From Lysobacterales bacterium (GTDB taxonomy: Bacteria > Pseudomonadota > Gammaproteobacteria > Xanthomonadales > Rhodanobacteraceae), in assembly GCA_016721015.1 (NCBI GenBank), contig JADKJL010000013.1, positions 281,644 through 345,643 on the forward strand: a stretch of 64,000 nucleotides of DNA. Direction: 5' to 3'. Shown piece after piece: positions 1 through 8,223 of the stretch. The position numbers were made by a program, and so were the translations under genes. The notes beneath the pieces are model-generated. The model worked only from the letters and a program-made list of their open reading frames with translations. It was not told where the DNA came from and ran no database searches. Every line of letters begins with the position of its first letter. Within the stretch, counting starts at the first letter, position 1.

Positions 1-188
1 ACAAGTATCCGGCTCTCCTCGTCGAACTGGCCCGACGCGGCTGGACCGATGCCGATCTCGCTGCCGTCGCTGGCGGCAACATGTTGCGCGTCATGCGCGC
101 CAACGAGGCGGTCGCGCGGAAATTGCAAGCGACGGAAGCTCCTTCTATGGCGAAAATCGAGCGCGACAAGGATCACGCGTCACAATGA
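1..188 (+). CDS. Membrane dipeptidase (peptidase M19), C-terminal end
   Basis: Partial gene cut by the window edge; the frame opens at base 3 and ends with TGA at 186-188. The visible 61 residues contain a helix followed by RRGWTDADLAAVAGGNMLRV, which matches the conserved C-terminal end of M19 (renal dipeptidase-like) zinc peptidases, where a GGN-x-LRV segment closes the barrel. The catalytic and zinc-binding parts lie outside the window, so activity cannot be judged. These enzymes hydrolyse dipeptides, often in the periplasm or membrane. The tail after the LRV segment is charged and not conserved. Confidence 0.7.
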   Translation, partial: KYPALLVELARRGWTDADLAAVAGGNMLRVMRANEAVARKLQATEAPSMAKIERDKDHASQ

Positions 189-346
189 GTCGCTGGCTTT
201 CCATTCGACCTGCTCGCGCCCGAGGAAAGACCATGAGCGACCAGATTGCAGAGGTTTTGCCGAAAAATCAGTGATTTGATGGTTATTTGATGAAAGCTTG
301 ATGACTTTTGTAAGCCTTGGATCGGGTTCCGGGCAACGATGACTTG

Positions 347-378
347 GCCGGGCCACACGCAATCGCGGGTGGCCCGGC
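347..378. terminator. Perfect 10-bp GC-rich stem-loop
   Basis: GCCGGGCCAC (347-356) pairs perfectly with GTGGCCCGGC (369-378) around a 12-nt loop. It lies between the dipeptidase stop (188) and the next start (403). No T-run follows, so it may be a weak terminator or a structured leader of the downstream gene. Confidence 0.45.
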
Positions 379-402
379 AATTCCTCGTTATGGAGAGTCC
401 GG

Positions 403-2043
403 ATGCGCGTCTTGCTTGTTTCGTTGCTGCTGATCGTGTGCTCGCTGGTTACCTTTGACTGTCTTGCGGGCAACGTTGTGGTTCTACCTCCCCGCCATGC
501 GCTGTATGCGGATTTCCAGAACAAGACGCCGGGCCAGCCCCTCGGCATCCGCGGCGCGACGTTTGGCGAGCCTGTCACTCTGAGCAACCTTGATGCCAGC
601 GTGATCGAGGGGGCACCGGGACAGAACCGGCTGCATGTCAGCAATAACCTGAGCAACACGAACGCGCGTCGGATGCGCTGGCAGCTGATGGGCAATGCCG
701 AACTCGACACTGGCGAAGTCGTTATTTCTTTTGACATCAGCGCCAGCGCACGCGACAAATTCAGCATCCTCGTTCGAGAGAACAATGGCTCGAGCCAATC
801 GTTCCTCAACCTCAACTTCAGCACCACCGGTAGCATCACCAGCGCCGATGAGAATGGCACGATCGCGACAACGCTCAACGCGTATGTGGCCAACGTGCCC
901 CTGCACGTTGAACTGGTCTTCGACATGGTGGCCAGAACCAGCACGGTGATCCTCGGCAGCACGACAGTCGCGAGTGGACGGGCTTTTGGAATCTCCGATC
1001 GGGGCATCGGCAGTTTACTGATGGGCTATTCCTCTTCGTCGAACGGCAGCCCATTTGATCTCGACAACCTCAAGATCAGCGGCCCTTTGCCGTTTCCGGT
1101 TGCACTCGAAGCTGATTTCGAGGACAAGACGGCCGGATTGCCAATCGGCACGGGCGGCGCTGCAGTGCATGAACCGAACGTCAAGGATGCGGGCCTGGAT
1201 GCCATCGTCCTCCAGGTGGCTCCCGCGGTGAACATTCTCGATATCGCGAGCGCGAACACCTCGACCACGAAGAAGCTGCGCTGGCACCTCTTCGACGATC
1301 TGGCGGTTCGCTCCGGACTCTTCATCGTGGATTTCGATGCCTTGATGACGACGCGGGATCTCTACGGAATATTGCTGCGTGAAAAAACCACGGCAGCGCA
1401 AAATTTCATGTCCCTGAATTACAAGTCGACCGGCGCGATGGAGGTTCTCGACGCAAGCGGGAGTGTCGTTCTCAATGGCGTCAGTTACGACGCCGGGCGG
1501 GTCTACCAGTACCGTATGGTTTTCGACATGGATGCGGGCATTTACGAGATCTTCCGTGATGGCCTCCCATTGCTGCGCGAGCGCGCACATGGCATTACAG
1601 CAAGCGGCATTGGCGGAATCCTTTACTCGATAGCCCATGGCGCGCTGACAAGCGCGCATCTGCAAATCGATTCGCTTCGTGTCTATGTAAGCGACGGCGC
1701 GTCGATTTCCTCGGATCTCGACTTCCTGCAAGAGGTGACCTCAGCGTTCGAAGACCAGCCGGTAACGCCCGCAATAAAGGTGGGTGTCGTCAATATCCTC
1801 GACCAGCCGGTGCCGGACGGCACTCTGGTGACCCTGGAAATTGAGTCGGGGGGGCCGCCCGGTGAGACTCTCATTGGAGCAAGCGAGACAACGACGGCTG
1901 GCGTTGCCACGTTTGCAGCGCTTGAGTTCGACTCGCAAGGAACTTATCGGCTGATCGCGCGCAGTCTTGATGCGGCCAAGATTGGCAATGTCGATATCGT
2001 GGTGGGTCCGAGGGACGTAATCTTTTCAAACGGCTTCGATTGA
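403..2043 (+). CDS. Secreted protein with duplicated domain, Ig-like module and C-terminal GFD tail
   Basis: 546 residues, exported: residues 1-22 form a Lys/Arg-poor hydrophobic signal peptide ending near CLA-GN. Two homologous beta-rich domains follow. Domain 1 starts with ADFQNKTPGQPLG and runs to about residue 235; domain 2 starts with ADFEDKTAGLPIG and runs to about residue 425. Each carries an RRMRWQL/KKLRWHL-type strand and an ILVRE/ILLRE strand, so this is an internal duplication, plausibly a concanavalin/LamG-like sandwich. Residues of about 440-535 resemble a bacterial Ig-like (Big/invasin-type) module, with PVPDGTLVTLEIESG followed by TTAGVATF. The protein ends in DVIFSNGFD, a tail shared with the two beta-helix proteins near the right end of the window. 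The start is chosen at ATG 403, after TATGGAGAG. No enzymatic residues were recognised; binding or surface display is an inference. Confidence 0.8.
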   Translation: MRVLLVSLLLIVCSLVTFDCLAGNVVVLPPRHALYADFQNKTPGQPLGIRGATFGEPVTLSNLDASVIEGAPGQNRLHVSNNLSNTNARRMRWQLMGNAELDTGEVVISFDISASARDKFSILVRENNGSSQSFLNLNFSTTGSITSADENGTIATTLNAYVANVPLHVELVFDMVARTSTVILGSTTVASGRAFGISDRGIGSLLMGYSSSSNGSPFDLDNLKISGPLPFPVALEADFEDKTAGLPIGTGGAAVHEPNVKDAGLDAIVLQVAPAVNILDIASANTSTTKKLRWHLFDDLAVRSGLFIVDFDALMTTRDLYGILLREKTTAAQNFMSLNYKSTGAMEVLDASGSVVLNGVSYDAGRVYQYRMVFDMDAGIYEIFRDGLPLLRERAHGITASGIGGILYSIAHGALTSAHLQIDSLRVYVSDGASISSDLDFLQEVTSAFEDQPVTPAIKVGVVNILDQPVPDGTLVTLEIESGGPPGETLIGASETTTAGVATFAALEFDSQGTYRLIARSLDAAKIGNVDIVVGPRDVIFSNGFD

Positions 2044-2167
2044 TTCGTTTGACGTTGCCGAATGGGATCAGGAAGCAAGGCGCTCACGGACGAGCTTTCT
2101 ATTCCCTGGTGGCGCATCCGGCTTCGCGAGTTGTTGAGTCGCGCGTGCCCGCAGGTACACTGCGGCC

Positions 2168-5100
2168 ATGCGCTATTTGTTTGGTGATTTCGTCCTTGAT
2201 GCGGAAACCGGTGAACTGCTTCGCTCCGGCGAAGTGGTTGCATTGCGCCGCCAGACTTTCCGGCTGTTGCAACTGCTGATCGAGCGTGCGCCGGCCTTGC
2301 TGTCCCGAGATACCTTGCTCGATGAGGTCTGGGGCCGAACCGCGCTGGCGCCGAATGCGGTGCCGCAGGCGATCAGCGAATTGCGGCGTGCGCTAGGCGA
2401 CGACGCGCAATCCCCGCAGTACATCGAAACCCGGCACCGGCGCGGCTATCGCTTCCTTGCCGCGGTGCAACTCGACGGTGGAGCGCGAGCTGAAACCCCA
2501 GCCACGGGTTCCACCGAGTCCACAGAGGCGTTGGTGCCGCCTGTCCCCATTACGCTGCCGCAGCGCCTGCCCGCAAGGTCGGGCCGACGTTGGGTCTGGA
2601 GCGCCGCGCTGGTGCCAATCCTGCTGATCGCAGTCTGGGCAATTCCGCATTATTTTCATGCCGCCGATACGGCTCCGCTGGTTACGCCAGCGCCACGCGC
2701 AAGCGCTCTGGTGCTCGCGGCATTGCCCACGGATGAGGGTGTGCCATCGTGGATCGCACCGGCCGCGCTGGAGTTGTTTGGTCAACATCTTGCCGATTCG
2801 CGATTGCGCCTGCTGCGTAGTGACGCGCTCGGCCTCGCCGACAGTGCGCAGAGTGTTCGCTGGCAGCACCAGGCCCATGATCTGCTCGCGGCCGACCATG
2901 CCATGGGAGGACGTTGGCATGCCGAGAAAGACGGAGCATTGATTCTCGATCTGAGTCTTGTCGATTTGGCCGATGGGCGTGTCGTTGCCAGTCGCCGAAT
3001 CGAGGGCAACCCGGAACACCTTGGCGCGCTGGTTAGCGAAGCGTCGTCGGTGATCGCCGCAGCCTTGCGCATTGCGCCGCTGGATGACAGTGACAACCAG
3101 CGAGTGATCACCGCGCAGGATGGTGCGGATTACGGGAATGCGTTGAGCGCGATCAGCGCAGGTCAGGCGGAACAGGCGGCGGCGACTCTGGCCGCGCTGC
3201 ATGCGCGCCTTGGCCAGCCGCAGTGGATCGAAGCTGCGCTGATCAACGCCTATGTGCAGGCTGGTGATCGCGAGTCGGCCACGGCGCTGTTTGATGCCCG
3301 TCTTGCGCACGGCCAGACCTTGCCGCTCGGTGAACGACTTCGCGTGCAAGCGGAACTCGCCACGCTGCGCCATCAACCGGTGACCGCGGCGGCGGCGTAT
3401 CGCGCGCTCGTCGATCTCTATCCAGAGGATGTCGAGAGCCGGATTGATCTGGTCGAGAGCGAAATCGATGGCTTGCAGGGCGAGTCCGCAAGGAAGTCGC
3501 TCTCGCAATTGGCAGCGCTTCCGGCTGCACGCAACGATCCTCGGCTGACCTTGCTGCGTTCGCGAATTGCACGCCTCGACAATGATTTCGCCACAGCGGC
3601 GCGCGAAGCCGCGGCAGCGCTGCAAACCGCCCGTCAATATGATTTACCGAAGCTCGCGGGCTCGGCAGCCCTGGCCCAGGCGATGGCGCTCAGCGGGCAG
3701 GGTGAACTTGATAGCGCTGCACGCTTGCTCGCGGATGTCGATCAAACCTGGTCAGCGCGCATGGATTCAAGCTCGCTGCTCGATCTGCGCCTGCGGCGTG
3801 TGCAGTTGCTGCGTGAGCAGGGACATGTTGCCGATGCCGGGCTTGTCGTCGATCAACTTCAATCCGCCTACACGGCGGATTTGCCGCGAGCACGCATCGG
3901 TATCGAAGCAGTGCTCCTGCAGATCGTGTCGGGCCAAGCCGACGAGGCCGATGCCCTCTTGCAGCGGATCAAACCGACCATTGACCGATCGGGCGACCCT
4001 GATCTTTCGGTCGGCTGGCTCGATGCCGATGCGCTCAACGCGATCGCACGCAACGATGTGGATCGCGCCCAACAATCCTTCGCGCAAGCATTTGCCGTGG
4101 CGCGATCCAATGGACGTGCCGGTCGCCATGTGGGCTTGCAGGTCAACGCCGGCCTGGCCCTGATGCGCCAGAAGCGCGTCGCCGAGGCCGACCAGCTTTG
4201 GCAACAGGCGCTGGAAACCTTTGAAGCGCTGGGCGACCGCCGTGGCCAGGCGACCTGTCTCGGCAACCTGGCTGCCTCGGCTTCGTCCCAGGGCCAACGT
4301 GAGCGCAGCGTCGAACTCAACACGCGTGCGCTGGCCTTGTTTCGCGAACTGCGTCTGTCAGGATCACAAGCGCGCACGGCCTATAACCTCGCACTCGGCG
4401 CCGAGCGTGACGGCAAGCTCAAACAGGCACGCGACTATTACAAGGAAGCCGGTGACGCCTGGACAGCGGATGGCCAGAAAGACCTCGCCCTGCGTGCCGC
4501 TGTCGGACAATCCGACATCGCCTTGCTGGCCGGCGACACGGAAGCCGCGAAGCGAATCACCGATGCCGTGATGCATGCCGAAGAAACCTCGCCAATCAGT
4601 CAATCGCATTTGCTCGCCATGCGATCACGGATCGCCTTCAGCCAGGGCAATCTCGCCGAATCACGCCACCTGCAGGAACAGGCACTGCTGTTGCGCAAGC
4701 AGGATGGCAACGAAGGCTGGATTGCCCTCAGCGAACTGGAGCTGCTGCGCAACGATTTGCTCAGCGGTGCGGATGCGACCCGCGTGCAGATTGCCACAGA
4801 AAATCTCGCCAAACGCTTCTCGACACTTCACGAAACCCGCGACGAAGCCCGCGCCTGGCTGCTCGTCGCCGACGCTCAATTGACGCGCGCAAAAATCGAT
4901 GACGCACGCCGCTCACTCGACAAGGTCAAGGCAGCCAGCCAGTCGTTCTCGGACCGCACGGTCGCGCTTGATCTGGAGTGGGCCGAGGCGTGGGTAACTG
5001 ACGCTGACGAAAGAGTGTTGCGCTTACGTGCTCTGCAAAGTCGAGCCAGTGAACAGGGTTATCTGCTGCAGGCAAGTCGCGTGGGGCAAGCTATCGCTGC

Positions 5101-5188
5101 CTCCGCTTCATCCAGCCCGAAGAGGGGCGCTAGGGGATTTCCACTGCCGCCCTACGTTAAACACAGCGTCTTAAGTTATGCAGCATAG
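2168..5188 (+). CDS. CadC-like winged-helix regulator with membrane segment and TPR domain
   Basis: 1006 residues. Residues 1-100 are an OmpR-type winged helix: FGDFVLDAETGELLRSGE, then LLDEVWGRTALAPNAV, the recognition region SELRRALGDD, and YIETRHRRGYRF as the wing. A Pro-rich linker leads to one membrane segment at about 142-163 (WVWSAALVPILLIAVWAI). The remaining 800 residues are mostly alpha-helical repeats rich in Ala, Leu, Gln and Arg, with the A-x-x-x-G/A spacing of TPRs. This layout fits membrane-anchored one-component regulators, common in Lysobacterales, with DNA-binding inside and repeats outside. The target genes are unknown. An IS630-family element entered the last codons: the current ending is VKHSVLSYAA, whereas removing the element would give VRAAKSNTL and a stop at 6303-6305. 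Confidence 0.85.
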   Translation: MRYLFGDFVLDAETGELLRSGEVVALRRQTFRLLQLLIERAPALLSRDTLLDEVWGRTALAPNAVPQAISELRRALGDDAQSPQYIETRHRRGYRFLAAVQLDGGARAETPATGSTESTEALVPPVPITLPQRLPARSGRRWVWSAALVPILLIAVWAIPHYFHAADTAPLVTPAPRASALVLAALPTDEGVPSWIAPAALELFGQHLADSRLRLLRSDALGLADSAQSVRWQHQAHDLLAADHAMGGRWHAEKDGALILDLSLVDLADGRVVASRRIEGNPEHLGALVSEASSVIAAALRIAPLDDSDNQRVITAQDGADYGNALSAISAGQAEQAAATLAALHARLGQPQWIEAALINAYVQAGDRESATALFDARLAHGQTLPLGERLRVQAELATLRHQPVTAAAAYRALVDLYPEDVESRIDLVESEIDGLQGESARKSLSQLAALPAARNDPRLTLLRSRIARLDNDFATAAREAAAALQTARQYDLPKLAGSAALAQAMALSGQGELDSAARLLADVDQTWSARMDSSSLLDLRLRRVQLLREQGHVADAGLVVDQLQSAYTADLPRARIGIEAVLLQIVSGQADEADALLQRIKPTIDRSGDPDLSVGWLDADALNAIARNDVDRAQQSFAQAFAVARSNGRAGRHVGLQVNAGLALMRQKRVAEADQLWQQALETFEALGDRRGQATCLGNLAASASSQGQRERSVELNTRALALFRELRLSGSQARTAYNLALGAERDGKLKQARDYYKEAGDAWTADGQKDLALRAAVGQSDIALLAGDTEAAKRITDAVMHAEETSPISQSHLLAMRSRIAFSQGNLAESRHLQEQALLLRKQDGNEGWIALSELELLRNDLLSGADATRVQIATENLAKRFSTLHETRDEARAWLLVADAQLTRAKIDDARRSLDKVKAASQSFSDRTVALDLEWAEAWVTDADERVLRLRALQSRASEQGYLLQASRVGQAIAASASSSPKRGARGFPLPPYVKHSVLSYAA

Positions 5189-5707
5189 TCTTTGCAAAAC
5201 CTTGTTTGGCCGACGCCACCGATCAAAGCAGGAGTTTACGGCTTTGACCACCTCCGTAAGTGTTGCGAAGTAACGGTTATGCGTGGCCAGACGCCGGGTG
5301 AGCTTCCAAACGCGCTCTATCGGGGCAAGTTGTGGGCTATAGGGCGGCAGAAAGAGAAGCAGAAAATCTCGCGTGTGGCCGCTCAAGAATGGTTTCAGGA
5401 ACCGGGCGTGATGGTATCGGGCATTGTCGAGGATCAAAATCATGCGCTGTCCAGGCTTTTTTTGTCGCAAAAGGCGCTTGAGAAAGCTCAGGAAAGTTGC
5501 AGCGTTGAAGACCGGGCACATCATGCGCACGAACTGTCCGGTACTCAAACTGACGGCACCGAAACAGGCCACGGATTTTCGGGTCGGTGCATGCCGCAAG
5601 ATGGGATCCTTGATTTCCGGCGGAATCCACATGCGGCAGCGCGAGCCATGTTGTTGGAAGTGGCATTCATCCAGACTCCACAGCTCAACGTCGCTGCGGC
5701 GAGCCAA
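5171..5707 (-). CDS. IS630 transposase, C-terminal (DDE catalytic) frame
   Basis: 178 residues, the RNase H-like catalytic half. The first Asp is in WSLDECHFQQHG, the second in ILILDNARYHHA, and the Glu in LPPYSPQLAPIERVWK, which is the hallmark IS630 ending of the DDE triad. The frame opens with a TTG codon and has an in-frame stop just upstream of the A8 run, so it is probably made only as a fusion with the upstream frame. The triad is complete, so the element could be active if the shift occurs. Confidence 0.87.
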   Translation of the reverse strand: MARRSDVELWSLDECHFQQHGSRCRMWIPPEIKDPILRHAPTRKSVACFGAVSLSTGQFVRMMCPVFNAATFLSFLKRLLRQKKPGQRMILILDNARYHHARFLKPFLSGHTRDFLLLFLPPYSPQLAPIERVWKLTRRLATHNRYFATLTEVVKAVNSCFDRWRRPNKVLQRLCCIT

Positions 5708-6209
5708 TCGGCGGAGTTTTTTTTACTGCCGCAACTTTCAAAGGATCAGATTGAGCCACCTGGGGACGTGGCTTGCGTAGCCGAAAACCAAGTTGCCGGA
5801 ACAGCCGTTGGCATTGACGCACTCCAAGATCTACACCGTATCGGCGGCGCAAATGCTCTGACAAGACAGGGCCATCCCACAGGGTGGCGGCCAAATCGAA
5901 GTCACGCGGAGTCTTTCGTAGATCACTCTGCAATCGCCGCCAATCCTTCGAATCAAGGGTTCGTGGTCGTCCAGATCGCTCGCCGTCACGCAAGGCGTCA
6001 AGACCGCCCTCCTCGAAACGATTCACCCAGCGCTGCACAGTCGTTCCATTCTCGCCAAACAACTCGCCGACCTCTCGACATGAATGTCCTGCGGTTATCA
6101 GCAACAACCCGTGCAGCCGGTGATCGTAACGTGATTCCTCGTTACGCCCGATCTCCTGCTGAATCGCTATCCGCATCACCTCGGCATCAGCAATCTGTAG
6201 CTTTCGCAT
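5685..6209 (-). CDS. IS630 transposase, N-terminal (helix-turn-helix) frame
   Basis: 174 residues encoding the DNA-binding half: SCREVGELFGENGTTVQRWV is a helix-turn-helix, followed by NRFEEGGLDALRDGERSGRP, the Gly/Arg linker typical of IS630 and Tc1-like transposases. A second HTH-like region reaches RQCQRLFRQLGFRLRKPRPQ. The frame ends shortly after an A8 run (minus strand; plus 5717-5724) and overlaps the catalytic frame by 23 nt, so the full protein needs a +1 (or -2) shift there, either programmed or by transcriptional slippage. Confidence 0.85.
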   Translation of the reverse strand: MRKLQIADAEVMRIAIQQEIGRNEESRYDHRLHGLLLITAGHSCREVGELFGENGTTVQRWVNRFEEGGLDALRDGERSGRPRTLDSKDWRRLQSDLRKTPRDFDLAATLWDGPVLSEHLRRRYGVDLGVRQCQRLFRQLGFRLRKPRPQVAQSDPLKVAAVKKTPPIGSPQRR

Positions 6210-6279
6210 CGTCCTTCTCCCAGAGAGAATTACGAGCGAAGCATAACATCATGCTGCGTTATTTATGTCGTCGTGTTTA

Positions 6280-6435
6280 GAGCCGCCAAATCCAACACAC
6301 TCTGAGCGGAGTGCAATTTACAATTTGCTTCAGTGTAAAGTGCAACCGTCTCCGGGTTTTGCAACCCGAGTTTTGTATAGTTTGGCGGCTAACGATGATC
6401 TTGCGAACATCTCGAAGCCGAGTGCTCCTTGGGCA
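6280..6435. other. Non-coding region with inverted repeats next to the IS630 end
   Basis: AGCCGCCAAA at 6281-6290 is repeated inverted as TTTGGCGGCT at 6382-6391. Between them lies a smaller hairpin, CGGGTT-ttgc-AACCCG, near 6354-6369. With the IS630 element removed, the left arm extends to CGTTAGAGCCGCCAAA against CGTTAGCCGCCAAA on the other strand (two extra bases in one arm). No gene is seen. It may be an older repeat that the insertion sequence later entered, or a structured terminator for the RES gene on the minus strand. Confidence 0.4.
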
Positions 6436-7380
6436 TCATTCGGCTCCCGCTACTTCCACTCGTTCATACGTGATCTCGACTGAAACGGATCTGACGGAAA
6501 ACGATTCTTCTAGGAGCAACAGCGGATCGGAAGCAAGTAGAGTCTCACGACCTGCAAAGAATGCGACATTCCAATCCCCGGGTTTCGACTGAGCGGACGG
6601 ATAAATTACGGCTTCCGCCTCGGGAAACTTTGTCCGCATGTATGCAGTGAAGTACTGGGTAGGTGCGTAGAAGTCGAATTTCTTCGGATTCTTGCAAGGT
6701 GGGTCATCGTCCCAAGTAGGCTGGCAGAATTCAGAAAGCAATCCGCGAAGTATCCCCGTCCACACAGTTCGTTCCGCATAGTCCGATTGGAACAAACTCG
6801 CTTTGTAATTGAGCGTCGCAAGGGGCCTTAGGTCGATCAGTTGGCAGGGTCGGGCGAACTTGAATTTTCCAACCGTCACACTTCTGCCATTCGGAATACG
6901 GAGCTCCGCAAGGCACGTGCCGGTGGAACTGCCGGCGTAGAAAAAGGATTGACCGGCTCGACTCAAGCGCATGGATCTCGCCGAGTCAGGAAGCGGTGCA
7001 TTCAGCGCCTCTAAGGGCAGCGAGTAGGCCTTCCGCGCGATCTCATAATGCGAATCCTTTCGCGCGCGGAAGCAAGAAGCAGATTCTTCATCAAAATTTT
7101 GTACAAGAGGCATGCCTTGGTCTTTGCAAAGATCGATGGCCCACTGGAGTATGCGATCGCAAATCGCATTCGCAATGGTGCTCTCCGTCGGAAGCTTGCG
7201 TCTCGCCTCTTCCTCGAACTGCGGCCAAGCGGTTGTCAGCGAAGCACGAAATTCCGTTTGGTTCTCTAACGGACCTCTGTGGAAAACATCCCCGGGGAAA
7301 AGCGCGCGAATTTTGGAAGCAATGGCGTCAGCCTGTATTTCATCGAATTGAAAAAAAAGAGCGATGATTTCAGGGAGCAT
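6436..7380 (-). CDS. RES-domain protein (toxin-type NAD+-consuming family), main fragment
   Basis: 314 residues from an internal ATG. Residues 100-160 hold the RES signature: Arg in CFRARK (about 104), then LSRAGQSFFYAGSSTGTCLA followed by the Glu at about 159. RES domains are ADP-ribosyltransferase-like folds; characterised toxins of the family degrade or phosphorolyse NAD+ and are paired with Xre/MbcA antitoxins. No such antitoxin is seen here, although a MazE/MazF pair lies directly upstream. The gene looks split: the preceding minus-strand frame (7544 downward) joins this one at a T8 tract (plus 7351-7358), and a ninth T would give one continuous protein of about 370 residues. The N-terminal third does not resemble a known module to me. 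Confidence 0.7.
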   Translation of the reverse strand: MLPEIIALFFQFDEIQADAIASKIRALFPGDVFHRGPLENQTEFRASLTTAWPQFEEEARRKLPTESTIANAICDRILQWAIDLCKDQGMPLVQNFDEESASCFRARKDSHYEIARKAYSLPLEALNAPLPDSARSMRLSRAGQSFFYAGSSTGTCLAELRIPNGRSVTVGKFKFARPCQLIDLRPLATLNYKASLFQSDYAERTVWTGILRGLLSEFCQPTWDDDPPCKNPKKFDFYAPTQYFTAYMRTKFPEAEAVIYPSAQSKPGDWNVAFFAGRETLLASDPLLLLEESFSVRSVSVEITYERVEVAGAE

Positions 7381-7544
7381 CCCGAATCGATTGACGTGAA
7401 CCCTGCCCTCGACACCAGCTGTCCGACAACCCGACCAAGGTCGGAAGTTTTCTCGAATTTTTCGGCGATCAACTGGGCGACATTCTCAAGCGATGCTTCC
7501 TTCTCGCCGAGCGCAGCCGCTAGGTGCGGATCAACGATTTTCAT
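7266..7544 (-). pseudogene. Upstream frame of the split RES-domain gene
   Basis: 92-codon frame starting at ATG 7544 with MKIVDPHLAAALGEKEAS, a helical segment. It overlaps the RES frame by 115 bp, too much for two independent genes. Up to the T8 tract the sequence reads like ordinary coding DNA (LIAEKFEKTSDLGRVVGQLV); after the tract it becomes Arg/Pro/Phe-rich and ends at 7266. Adding one T gives SSLFFFQFDEIQADAIASKI in frame with the RES protein. It is therefore annotated as the true N-terminus of that gene, separated by a one-base contraction. A separate small protein remains possible but less likely. Confidence 0.55.
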
Positions 7545-7653
7545 GGCCGATCAGCCGCCACCGAAATACCAAAAGCCCGGGGACAAGAAAGGCGGTTCTG
7601 GTTGCACGTCTTGCGTATTTCCCCACGGCCCATGTCGCAAGACCATGCGCTCT

Positions 7654-7980
7654 TCATTTGGCGATCCCAAGGAAAACAGCCAGGCAGCGCTCGACTTCGA
7701 CCATCGCAACTGCATCGATACGGTCCAGGGTCTTCCGGACTATGTCGCGTTTCACGGTCATGACCTTGTCCACCAATATCTGCGAAGGACTTGGCAGGCC
7801 GTTTTCTGTGCTGGGTTGAACGAGGATGCGAATCAGCGGTGCATCGACAAGCGTGCTGGTTACCGGCAGCACCGTGACGGTGACATGCGCGTTGAGCAGG
7901 TCGGCTTGAATCACCAGGGCCGCTCTTGGCTCGCCAAAATCGCCTTGGATCGCGATGGTCACCAGCTCGCCCCGCATCAT
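7654..7980 (-). CDS. mazF: MazF-family toxin (endoribonuclease)
   Basis: 108 residues, the usual MazF/PemK length. The N-terminus MMRGELVTIAIQGDFGEPRA has the RGE/D strand and the G-D-x-G-x-P-R-P/A loop that carries the catalytic Arg. It is followed by ALVIQADLLN and VTVLPVTSTLVDAP, the SH3-like barrel strands with the conserved Thr/Ser, and VDKVMTVKRDIV in the C-terminal half. MazF toxins cleave mRNA at short motifs when the antitoxin is degraded. The ATG overlaps the TGA of the upstream antitoxin by 4 bp (ATGA), the standard coupled arrangement. No damage is visible. Confidence 0.88.
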   Translation of the reverse strand: MMRGELVTIAIQGDFGEPRAALVIQADLLNAHVTVTVLPVTSTLVDAPLIRILVQPSTENGLPSPSQILVDKVMTVKRDIVRKTLDRIDAVAMVEVERCLAVFLGIAK

Positions 7981-8201
7981 TCCTTCCAGCCCTCAACGTC
8001 TGCCAAGGCTTGATCCATGAAGTGCTGGAGGTCTGCGTCCGCGAGGTCTGCTTTGGCAGCGCGGCGGCTCTGCCGGCGGCATTCCTCGGCAAAGCCTGGC
8101 GGTCGCGTATCCGGAACCCAAATCTGCACCGGACGAAGCCCTGCCATGCGCAGCGCGTCGCGGTGCTTTTGCAGCCGCGCATTGATGTGTGCGTTCGCCA
8201 T
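7977..8201 (-). CDS. mazE: MazE-family antitoxin (DUF3018 type)
   Basis: 74 residues. The segment ALRMAGLRPVQIWVPDTRPP followed by GFAEECRRQSR is characteristic of the short antitoxins (DUF3018/MazE family) found with this MazF subgroup. The C-terminus LQHFMDQALADVEGWKE is the acidic toxin-binding helix. ATG 8201 is preferred over an in-frame upstream ATG at 8339 because AAGGA lies about nine bases before it and the homologous region begins here. It should neutralise the downstream MazF and probably represses its own promoter. Confidence 0.87.
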   Translation of the reverse strand: MANAHINARLQKHRDALRMAGLRPVQIWVPDTRPPGFAEECRRQSRRAAKADLADADLQHFMDQALADVEGWKE

Positions 8202-8223
8202 GTGAAGCATTCCTTCGTTCGTT

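Larger units (their letters stand above)
5158..6279 (-). mobile_element. IS630-family insertion sequence
   Basis: About 1.12 kb. The left end TAAACACAGCGTC (from 5158) and the right end read on the minus strand, TAAACACGACGAC (from 6279), begin with the same seven bases. About 22 of the first 31 positions match, giving imperfect terminal inverted repeats. Both ends carry TA, consistent with the TA target duplication of IS630/Tc1/mariner elements. It holds a two-frame transposase on the minus strand and sits exactly across the 3' end of the preceding regulator gene. Confidence 0.88.

Noticed and set aside
180..1007. Minus-strand 275-codon frame over the start of the secreted protein gene
   Set aside because: Shadow of the plus-strand gene, which has a signal peptide, internal repeat and ribosome-binding site.
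6280..6400. Integron attC site or cassette array carrying the toxin genes
   Set aside because: Core-site motifs are in the wrong order (GTTAG before CTAAC) and mismatched, no integrase is seen, and the genes lack individual attC-like sequences.
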